Assembly (NCBI RefSeq): GCF_001667115.1
Contig: NZ_LZIJ01000124.1
Span: forward strand, 62,001 to 126,000
DNA length: 64,000 nt
Origin: Mycobacterium sp. 852002-51163_SCH5372311
GTDB taxonomy: Bacteria; Actinomycetota; Actinomycetes; Mycobacteriales; Mycobacteriaceae
Reading direction: 5' to 3'
The notes under the pieces are model-generated. The model was not told where the DNA came from and did no database searches. It saw only the letters and a list, made by a program, of their open reading frames with translations. Made by a program: the position numbers and the translations under genes. Positions 48,122-55,453 of this stretch are shown piece by piece (positions within the stretch are counted from its first letter, which is position 1; each line of letters starts with the position of its first letter).

Positions 48122-50298
48122 CCGGCATGCCTCCCGGAAAGTGGGCAGCTCTCCTGGTGGGTCATGTATGGCCCGACGACGGGACACTCTCGGTAATCGA
48201 CAGCGGTAAGAAACATCGCGAAAGCGTCGAAAATGAATATCATAGATTCGCTTCGGAGTTGGAGAATGCCAGGTTAGGCCCTCTATCCCACCAGGAGGGC
48301 ATTACCGCCGATGACCTTCGTAGCACATTTGTGCACGGCGAACTGCTGGCTTGGCAAATCGCCAATAAGAATGGCGTAAAAAGATCTTCTTATGACGCGG
48401 CATACGGTAGCGCTGCAAGCCTCCAAAAAGAACTTTATGGGTTGGCAGTAAAAGGGAATGCGGAGATCACAGATATTGAAAATTCGAAAGCGCCGGCGGA
48501 AATCAAACTTGGCAATATTATTGCAAAAGTTTCGGACTACCAGCGACAAGCCAACGGGAAAGCAGCAAGCTGTGCAGGCGCAATCATTGATGCGATGCAG
48601 CGCGTTCTCGATGAGGAGGGAACCGGTCAATCAGCGCGTGAGGTTGCGCAGGGTCAAGGATTCGACTTGCGCCACTGGCTTCAACAGCCCGACCCCGCTT
48701 CCATCGATCGCGAGGTACGGAAAGTGCTGAGCAAGCCCGGTTCAACCGCAAACCTCACAGGAAATATGGGAGCCCCCGCCGACAGCCACGTGCAGTCTTC
48801 TGGCCCGCCATCGCAAGAAAGTGGAATGGCCGGTCTTACCAGGAATCTCGCGCCATCGACCCGTCCTAACTCGGTCTTGGCCGTCCCTTCCCAACCAGCA
48901 ACCGGTCACACAGCGGCCCTTACCCGCAATTTGGGCAACCCAGTAGGACCAGATCTCGCGCCAGTCGCGCCTGCACTCGCGTCTCCGCACAGCGCGCTCG
49001 GAGCACCCTCAATGTCGACGCCGCGGCTACCGCAGGCCGCTACCGCCCCATCGCCGGCGTTTGCGGTTCCGCCTACAGCCGGTGCACCCGCCGCAACCCC
49101 GCCACCCTCCTCCCTCGCCCCCCCCTCCCCAACGCACTTAATCCAGAGCTTCGACAAGGGGATTCAGGCGGGCGCGCCTTTCTCAGCAGCACCAGAAGCA
49201 ATGCCGCCAGCGCCGATGTCGCACACCATGGCGCCGGTCCCCCAGCCACCACCAACACCCCCATCTGCGGGAATGACCGCCGTCGCGCATGCCCAGGCTT
49301 TTGAGGTGCCACCGCCGGTCGCGCACGCACCGGCTCTGGAATCTCCGGCGGCCCCGATCATCACGGGGCCAGCCACACCAGCCGTAGCCCCACCCCCGGC
49401 GCCTCCGGGTCCGCTGCCCGCCTATGCATCCGACCTGCGTCCGGCGATGCAAACCGCCGCAACAGCACCCGCCCCTCCTAGTTCGCCGGCTCCCTCGGCG
49501 ACACCCGGCTCCGCGCCCGTGCATCCGTCGGCCGGGCAAGGCAGCACTGGTCAGCCCACGGTGATGCGTCAGTCAACCACGCCGAAAATGCCTCCCGCAG
49601 CATCGAACTTGGCGACTGAGGCTGCCGTCGCGACGGCCAGCGGTGCGGTCGCCGGTGCAGCGTCAGCCCATGCCACAGCACGCACTCGACTGGAGCGGCT
49701 GGTGGCCGTCGTTGCTCGCCAACAACCGCGGCTGGCGTGGGCGGCCGGAGACCGCGCCGACAACACAACCGTGCTGGCAACCGACCTGGCCAGTGGCTGG
49801 ATCCCCCCAGGAATCGACCTGCCGGCTGCGGTGACGCTACTGCCGCCGGCAAAGCGCCGTGGCGCCTTGGAGAACATGCTGGGTGAAGTCACCGTCGCTG
49901 CGGGCTACAGCCCGATCCATCATGTGCCGGAGGAAGACGAACCCGTGCCCACCTCGCTTCGAGCTCGGCGCGCAGCTGAGGTCGACGAACTCGGCCCTGA
50001 GCTCGGCCACGCAACCCAGTGGCGCGATGGACTACCCAGGTTGGCCCACACGCTGGCCAAAGCGGCGTCTACTGGCAGTGGAGTGCTGGATTCCGAGGTC
50101 GAACTCCTGCACGAGCATCTGGCCGCGATCAGCACTCGCGTCCTCGACTCCTATCCCGACCACGTAAATGCCCACGACGTGGGCAATTGGCAACTACTTG
50201 CCGCCATCGACGCTCTGATTGCCGGTAACAAGCCCACAGCGAATTACCACCTCGCCTGGTTCAAGGCCTGCTCCGCCGCAAGCAGCCACGCCGGCTGA
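48118..50298 (+). CDS. Large Pro/Ala-rich protein, Rv2082-like (DUF5632/DUF5631-type C-terminus)
   Basis: A 726-residue protein. The helical N-terminal domain (1-200) is encoded by DNA of low GC: by hand count about 43% in 48361-48540. A Pro/Ala/Ser/Thr linker covers about 215-545, with a repeated short motif (LTGNMG, LTRNLA, LTRNLG). The C-terminal domain (about 555-726, from ARTRLERLVAVVARQQPRLAW) resembles the DUF5632/DUF5631 region of Rv3899c and Rv2082 as I recall. No signal peptide or membrane helix is seen. GTG 48118 overlaps the preceding stop. Function unknown; a secreted or surface multi-domain protein is inferred. Confidence 0.68.
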   Translation: MTGMPPGKWAALLVGHVWPDDGTLSVIDSGKKHRESVENEYHRFASELENARLGPLSHQEGITADDLRSTFVHGELLAWQIANKNGVKRSSYDAAYGSAASLQKELYGLAVKGNAEITDIENSKAPAEIKLGNIIAKVSDYQRQANGKAASCAGAIIDAMQRVLDEEGTGQSAREVAQGQGFDLRHWLQQPDPASIDREVRKVLSKPGSTANLTGNMGAPADSHVQSSGPPSQESGMAGLTRNLAPSTRPNSVLAVPSQPATGHTAALTRNLGNPVGPDLAPVAPALASPHSALGAPSMSTPRLPQAATAPSPAFAVPPTAGAPAATPPPSSLAPPSPTHLIQSFDKGIQAGAPFSAAPEAMPPAPMSHTMAPVPQPPPTPPSAGMTAVAHAQAFEVPPPVAHAPALESPAAPIITGPATPAVAPPPAPPGPLPAYASDLRPAMQTAATAPAPPSSPAPSATPGSAPVHPSAGQGSTGQPTVMRQSTTPKMPPAASNLATEAAVATASGAVAGAASAHATARTRLERLVAVVARQQPRLAWAAGDRADNTTVLATDLASGWIPPGIDLPAAVTLLPPAKRRGALENMLGEVTVAAGYSPIHHVPEEDEPVPTSLRARRAAEVDELGPELGHATQWRDGLPRLAHTLAKAASTGSGVLDSEVELLHEHLAAISTRVLDSYPDHVNAHDVGNWQLLAAIDALIAGNKPTANYHLAWFKACSAASSHAG

Positions 50299-50299
50299 G

Positions 50300-52546
50300 T
50301 CACGTCGCCAGGGCCAGCCTGATTTGGTGGTGTCCGGCCGGCAGGGCGACGGTCGCGCCGCTGGGCTGGCCGTCGACTTGTACCTCGACCCCGCGGGGAA
50401 GCGCCCTCAGCGTGATCTGGGTGGCGGTGTCGGCGGCCACCGTGATAGTCGACGACGGCAACGCCGCCAGCCCCGCGCGCTGGACGTCAACTGCCAGGCT
50501 GGCGACCCCGGTGAGCCGCAGCGTCAGATACGGCAATGCACCGACCGGTGGCCCCACCTGCCAGAACAGCTCGCTGTACAGCCCAGGGGTCGGGTCGAAG
50601 TGCGGGACGAAGCCGCGGCGATGCCGGATGGTGTGCGCCGGGTCCGGCCGGGCATACGACCGTGCGTCGACCTCCGCGATGGCGCCGCGCCGCGCTGTCA
50701 CCGCCGCATCGGCGGTCAGTTCCGACAGCCACCACACTTGATCCGGCCCGATGCCAAGATCGGCCCGCACCAGCTGCGGATACCAGGCGAAGGTGATGTG
50801 TCCCGGATCTGCTTGGCGCAGACCGGTTCCCATGTGCTTGATCGGGTCTTCGAACTTGTCCTGAAGCACCCAGGCGATGTGATCCTCCAACGGGTAAACG
50901 GTGAACCGGTGGCGGTAGCCGAGCCGGTCGAGTTCGAGCACCTGCTCGGCCGCCGACGCGAACGGCACCAACTCGTCTACCAACCCGTGGGCGATCACAT
51001 ACGGCAGCCAGCGGGCATTCACCAGCAGCTTCCACGTATCGCCTTCCTGCGCGCAGTGTGAGTCCAAGTCGAGGTCGGCGGGAATGTCGACGTGCGGAAT
51101 CAATCGCACCCCGCATACGGGCGGACCGGCCAGCACGACGGCCTGCGCGAACACCTCCGGGTAGGTCAGCCCGAACTTGTAGGCGGCATAGCCGCCCATC
51201 GAATAACCCGAGACCACAGTGCGGTTGGGGTCGGTCCCCAGTTGCTCGGCCACCCGAGCCCACACTTCCCACACGTCAAGCTCCCCGGTGTCGAAGTACC
51301 AGGTCGACGGGCCCCGCGCCAGAGGCGTGACCACTACCGAGTCGCGTCCTTCGCAGACTTCGTTGAGCAAATGCGGATCGATCGCGGCGAACTGGTTTTG
51401 CCCAAGTGCAAGCGAGTGCAAGAGCAGGATCAAGGGCAGCGGACGGCCAGGCGTGTACGTCGACGGCAGGCATACCGAATAGGGCTGCACCCGGCCAAGG
51501 AACTGCGGTTTGGTGCTCAAAATGTCATCAGCGGTGACGCCCTGCCCGAGCTCGATTGAGGACACGTACCACCGAGTCGACGGACCGGTGATCACCGGCT
51601 CCGGAGTTGTTTCGCGGGCCGCCAGCCGATCCCACTCCACGGCAACCGAGAACTTCGACACATCGCCCTTGGTCAGAGCCGCAGCTTGGGCGGAATCCGA
51701 CCAGAAGTTCAAGTGCGGCGGTTCTTGCGCGTTGGTGCGAAATGCGACGTTGTAGACGTTGGGCTGTCCGTGCAGCGCGCCGTGTAGGGCGGGCACGTCG
51801 GCGAATCCATCCCCGGCTCCGTTGGCCAACCCTGCGGCCAGTCGCACCGTCCAGCTGCCGGTCGGTTCCAGAAGCGACCTCGGCACCTGCGCCAAAAACG
51901 TCCGCGATTGCATGTCCACGCTGTGCTCGACCGGCGTCACGACCTGGGTCGTCAAATCCATCAGCCGAGCGCCGCTACCCGAAACCAGCAGCGCCAAATC
52001 AATACCCGCCGACCGTATGCCGGCGTCGAACGGCCACTCGCCGGACGTGGTTGCCGCTCGCTCGGTGTCGAAGGTGAACAACGCGATCGGCACCGAGACA
52101 TGCAGCAGTGTGTTCCAGTCGATTCGCCACCAAGTGTGCGTTTCGGTGAGCCCAATGGCGACGCGGAAGATGTCGGCACCGTTGCGGGCCGCTGGCCCGT
52201 CCGGATAGATGTATGTGCCCCGCGGCGGCGCCTGAATCTTGAAGTCCCCGACCGGAACTCCCGTCGCACCGTGGTCGTCGTAGAGAAAGTCGGTCCAAAA
52301 CAGGGCGCCACGGGCTATGCGGCCGGCGCCGCAGGTCCGCGGAAAGTCCTCACCGAACGGCCATCCGGCTGGCGCGGGTAGTGCCGGCTCCGGCCGTCGC
52401 GCGGCGGGCGGCGCGCCCTCGGGCATCCCGTCGACCACGACGAGCTCGGCCGGGGGCGCCGGAGGGCGCTCTGCGGGATGCACGAGGGCGTCGGCGATGT
52501 GGCGCGCGATGCGGATGGGGAGCAGCGCTAGGTCCAGGATTGACAC
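50300..52546 (-). CDS. Large alpha/beta hydrolase of the prolyl-oligopeptidase/esterase type
   Basis: A 748-residue protein. About 60-330 looks beta-rich, with FLYDDHGATGVPVGDFK and TYIYPDG recalling glucodextranase/DOMON-type sugar-binding domains. The hydrolase domain follows (about 370-600): LLLHSLALGQ, the nucleophile elbow GYSMGG, HGLVDELVP for the Asp and EDHIAW for the His, all catalytic residues being present. A final beta-rich module ends in PSGATVALPAGHHQIRL. No signal peptide is visible. Substrate is unknown; a polysaccharide or glycolipid ester is inferred from the domains. It ends 1 bp after the convergent Rv2082-like gene. Confidence 0.75.
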   Translation of the reverse strand: MSILDLALLPIRIARHIADALVHPAERPPAPPAELVVVDGMPEGAPPAARRPEPALPAPAGWPFGEDFPRTCGAGRIARGALFWTDFLYDDHGATGVPVGDFKIQAPPRGTYIYPDGPAARNGADIFRVAIGLTETHTWWRIDWNTLLHVSVPIALFTFDTERAATTSGEWPFDAGIRSAGIDLALLVSGSGARLMDLTTQVVTPVEHSVDMQSRTFLAQVPRSLLEPTGSWTVRLAAGLANGAGDGFADVPALHGALHGQPNVYNVAFRTNAQEPPHLNFWSDSAQAAALTKGDVSKFSVAVEWDRLAARETTPEPVITGPSTRWYVSSIELGQGVTADDILSTKPQFLGRVQPYSVCLPSTYTPGRPLPLILLLHSLALGQNQFAAIDPHLLNEVCEGRDSVVVTPLARGPSTWYFDTGELDVWEVWARVAEQLGTDPNRTVVSGYSMGGYAAYKFGLTYPEVFAQAVVLAGPPVCGVRLIPHVDIPADLDLDSHCAQEGDTWKLLVNARWLPYVIAHGLVDELVPFASAAEQVLELDRLGYRHRFTVYPLEDHIAWVLQDKFEDPIKHMGTGLRQADPGHITFAWYPQLVRADLGIGPDQVWWLSELTADAAVTARRGAIAEVDARSYARPDPAHTIRHRRGFVPHFDPTPGLYSELFWQVGPPVGALPYLTLRLTGVASLAVDVQRAGLAALPSSTITVAADTATQITLRALPRGVEVQVDGQPSGATVALPAGHHQIRLALAT

Positions 52547-52555
52547 TCCGCCAAC

Positions 52556-53686
52556 CTACTTGGCGGATACGACAATTAGCTCGTGCGGCCGGTTGTTGAC
52601 GGAAAGGGCGCCGTCCTGCGTCACGATGACAATGTCCTCGATGCGCGCGCCCCACCGACCCGGGAAATAGATGCCTGGTTCGACGGAGAATGCCATGCCC
52701 TCGGTCAGCGACAAATCGTTGCCGGCGACGATATAGGGCTCCTCGTGCACCGACAGCCCGATCCCGTGCCCGGTGCGGTGTACGAAATACTCGGCCAGTC
52801 CCGCCTCAGCCAGTACGTCGCGGGCCGCGGCGTCGACCTGTTCGGCGGTCACGCCTGGACGTACCGCGGCCACAGCCGCCCGCTGCGCCCGTTGCAGTAA
52901 CGAATATTGCTGCGTCACATCATGATTGGGTTCGCCGATGCTGTAGGTCCGCGTCGAGTCCGAATGGTATCCGGGCTCATAGACGCCGCCGATGTCGACG
53001 ACGACGATGTCACCGACTCGCAGTTGACGATCCGAATACCCGTGATGCGGATCCGCACCATGCGGGCCGGAGCCGACGATCACGAATGCCACCTCCGAAT
53101 GTCCTTCGGCGACAATCGCTTCGGCGATGTCGGCGGCAACCTCGGCCTCCGACCGGCCCGGCCGAAGAAACTCCGGGACCCGCGCATGCACCCGATCGAT
53201 GGCCGCACCGGCCTTGCGCAACGCGGCGATCTCAGCCGGCTCCTTGACCATCCGCAGCCCGCGCAGCACGTCGGTGGCCAGTACCGGCGGCACGTCCAGC
53301 AGAGCGGTCAGCGGCACCAGGTGCAGTGCCGGCATGGAATCGCTGACGGCGGCCCGAGGACCCCCCAGGGCTGCACTCACCAGCTGATATGGGTCTTCGC
53401 CGTCGACCCAATCCTGAACCGCCAGGCCCAGTTCCGCGATGGGGGTTGCCTTGAGCGAAGCCAGCTCCAACCGCGGCACCACAATCGTCGGCTCTCCGGA
53501 GGCCGGTAACACCAGTGCAGTGAGCCGCTCGAACGTCTGCGCCCGCGAGCCGATGAGGTAACGCATGTCGTAGCCAGGAGTGACCACCAAACCGCTCAGT
53601 CCCGCCTCGGCGGTCGCGGCGGCCGCAGCCGTCAGCCGGCGGGCATACACCTGGGCTTCGAAGGCGTCGAAACGGCGAGACTCCAT
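52556..53686 (-). CDS. pepE: M24 Xaa-Pro dipeptidase PepE
   Basis: A 376-residue metallopeptidase of the pita-bread fold cleaving X-Pro dipeptides in the cytosol. The five metal ligands are visible: Asp in VVVDIGG, Asp in YHSDSTR, His in RTGHGIGLSVHE, Glu in SVEPGIY and Glu in RIEDIV. The N-terminal domain has VVTPGYDMRYLIG. ATG 53686 is chosen because a TATCTT -10 lies seven bases upstream. It is divergent from the exonuclease gene, with only 18 bp between starts. Confidence 0.93.
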   Translation of the reverse strand: MESRRFDAFEAQVYARRLTAAAAATAEAGLSGLVVTPGYDMRYLIGSRAQTFERLTALVLPASGEPTIVVPRLELASLKATPIAELGLAVQDWVDGEDPYQLVSAALGGPRAAVSDSMPALHLVPLTALLDVPPVLATDVLRGLRMVKEPAEIAALRKAGAAIDRVHARVPEFLRPGRSEAEVAADIAEAIVAEGHSEVAFVIVGSGPHGADPHHGYSDRQLRVGDIVVVDIGGVYEPGYHSDSTRTYSIGEPNHDVTQQYSLLQRAQRAAVAAVRPGVTAEQVDAAARDVLAEAGLAEYFVHRTGHGIGLSVHEEPYIVAGNDLSLTEGMAFSVEPGIYFPGRWGARIEDIVIVTQDGALSVNNRPHELIVVSAK

Positions 53687-53693
53687 GGCTGAC

Positions 53694-53699
53694 AAGATA
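53694..53699 (-). promoter_or_regulatory. -10 hexamer of pepE (TATCTT), leaderless arrangement
   Basis: TATCTT fits TAnnnT and ends seven bases before the pepE ATG. It occupies the 18-bp gap to the divergent exonuclease gene, whose own promoter must then lie inside pepE. Confidence 0.5.
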
Positions 53700-53704
53700 G
53701 CGCC

Positions 53705-54661
53705 ATGGCTGCACCGCTATTGCTCCTCGACGGCGCGAGCATGTGGTTTCGCTCGTACTTCGGGGTACCGTCGTCGATCACCGCGCCCGACGGGCGGCCG
53801 GTCAATGCCGTCCGCGGATTCATCGACTCGATGGCCGTGGTGATCCGGCAGCACAAGCCCCGGCGGCTCGCGGTCTGCCTGGACGTGGACTGGCGCCCCC
53901 AGTTCCGCGTCGACCTGATCCCGTCCTATAAGGCGCACCGCGTCGCCGAAGAAGAGCCCGCCGGTCAGCCCGACGTCGAGGAAGTACCTGACGACCTGAC
54001 GCCCCAGGTCGACATGATCATGCAATTGCTCGACGCATTCGGGCTCCCGATGGCTGGCGCAGAGGGTTTCGAAGCCGACGACGTGCTGGGCACATTGGCA
54101 GCGCGGGAAAAGAAAGATCCTGTCGTCGTGGTCAGCGGAGACCGCGACCTGTTGCAGGTGGTGGCCGACGAGCCGGTCCCTGTCCGCGTGCTCTATTTGG
54201 GCCGCGGACTGAATAAGGCCACGTTGTTCGGGCCGGCGGACGTGGCCGAACAATACGGGGTGCCAGTGGATCGCGCCGGACCGGCCTACGCCGAACTGGC
54301 GCTGCTGCGCGGCGACCCCTCCGACGGTCTGCCGGGCGTGTCGGGTGTCGGTGAGAAGACGGCGGGCGCGTTGCTGGCTCAGTACGGCTCGCTGGAGAAC
54401 ATCCTGGCCGTTGCGAACGACCCGAAATCCAAGATGGCCAAGGGTTTGCGAGCCAAACTGCTGGCCGCGACCGACTACATCAAGGCTGCGGGCACCGTGG
54501 TGCGGGTAGCCACCGACGCTCCCGTCACGCTTTCGACGCCCACCGACGCACTCCCACTGGTTGCTGCCGACCCCGCACGCACCGCCGGGCTGGCCACCGA
54601 GCTGGGCGTCGGATCATCGATCAAGCGCCTGCAGAACGCGCTCGACGCGCTACCCGCGTAA
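53705..54661 (+). CDS. 5'-3' exonuclease, FEN/PolA N-terminal type (Rv2090-like)
   Basis: A 318-residue nuclease. [16 protein letters not shown] opens the domain; acidic metal ligands lie in [10 protein letters not shown] and [12 protein letters not shown]; the helix-hairpin-helix is [18 protein letters not shown]. This is the fold that removes RNA or DNA flaps in replication and repair. It stands apart from any polymerase domain. The protein is shorter than my memory of Rv2090 (about 390 residues), the difference being an N- or C-terminal extension there. Confidence 0.88.
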   Translation: MAAPLLLLDGASMWFRSYFGVPSSITAPDGRPVNAVRGFIDSMAVVIRQHKPRRLAVCLDVDWRPQFRVDLIPSYKAHRVAEEEPAGQPDVEEVPDDLTPQVDMIMQLLDAFGLPMAGAEGFEADDVLGTLAAREKKDPVVVVSGDRDLLQVVADEPVPVRVLYLGRGLNKATLFGPADVAEQYGVPVDRAGPAYAELALLRGDPSDGLPGVSGVGEKTAGALLAQYGSLENILAVANDPKSKMAKGLRAKLLAATDYIKAAGTVVRVATDAPVTLSTPTDALPLVAADPARTAGLATELGVGSSIKRLQNALDALPA

Positions 54662-54662
54662 C

Positions 54663-55403
54663 TTACTGCGACGGCCGACCGACCTCGTAGGTGCCTTTGT
54701 CGTCCTGGAACGTCACCGTCACCTTTCGCGGCGCGCCGTCAATACTGACGTTGCAGTCGAAGCTGCCGCCCTTCTTGACCTCGGGGTTTTTGCCGCCGTT
54801 GCACTTCACGTCTTTCACGTTCTTGGCGCCGTAGCCATTGGTCTCGTCGGTGAGGATCTGCTGCACGCCGGCCTGTGCCTTGCTGACGTCCAGCTCCTTG
54901 GTGACAAAGAACCCGGGCACGACGAAACCGAGCACCAGAATCACCGCGGCGAGAAGCACAGCAATCCCGCCGACAATGCCCACGATCGTTCCAGTCGACC
55001 GCTTCTTGGGCTGTTCGAAAGGCTGGGGGTACTGGCCGGGCTGACCATATTGGCCCGGTTGGCCGTATTGACCGGGTTGGCCGTACTGGCCGGGTTGGCC
55101 GTATTGGCCGGGCTGACCGTACTGGCCCTGTTGGCCGTACTGGGCGGGCTGGCCGTACTGGGTGGGCGTGCCGTATTGCGTGGGCTGCGAACTACTCTCG
55201 CCGTAGCCGGGAGTGCCAGGCTGCTGATATTGCGGATACTCCGAGGGCGTGTACGCCGGGGCGTGCCATGTCGCGTCCTGGCCCGGCGTTGGCTGTTGCC
55301 AGGGCGATCCGCCGACCGGTCCCATCTGCGTCGCCTGGTCGGGAGATACCTGGCCCGGCTGCTGCCACGGTTGGTACGGGTCTGACCCGTGCGGTCCGCT
55401 CAT
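54663..55403 (-). CDS. DUF4333 membrane protein with QPGQYG repeats (Rv2091c-like)
   Basis: A 246-residue protein. The cytoplasmic first half is rich in Gln, Gly, Pro and Tyr, with about six tandem QYGQPG-type units. One membrane helix follows (about 135-158, [20 protein letters not shown]), then an outer DUF4333 domain with two cysteines (VKCNGG, FDCNVS) spaced for a disulfide. GGAGAG precedes the ATG. It follows helY after 50 bp. The repeat region may phase-separate or bind partners; its role is unknown. Confidence 0.85.
   Translation of the reverse strand: MSGPHGSDPYQPWQQPGQVSPDQATQMGPVGGSPWQQPTPGQDATWHAPAYTPSEYPQYQQPGTPGYGESSSQPTQYGTPTQYGQPAQYGQQGQYGQPGQYGQPGQYGQPGQYGQPGQYGQPGQYPQPFEQPKKRSTGTIVGIVGGIAVLLAAVILVLGFVVPGFFVTKELDVSKAQAGVQQILTDETNGYGAKNVKDVKCNGGKNPEVKKGGSFDCNVSIDGAPRKVTVTFQDDKGTYEVGRPSQ
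55027..55160. repeat. 18-bp tandem repeats in the DUF4333 membrane protein gene
   Basis: About seven imperfect copies of an 18-bp unit (GGCCGTATTGGCCGGGTT-like) encode the hexapeptide QYGQPG in series. Units differ at single bases, mostly synonymous. Such arrays change copy number by slippage. Confidence 0.8.
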
Positions 55404-55453
55404 CGTCTCTCCTCAGTCCGTGTCACGAGATGTAACCGTAGCTCCGGCCAAGC

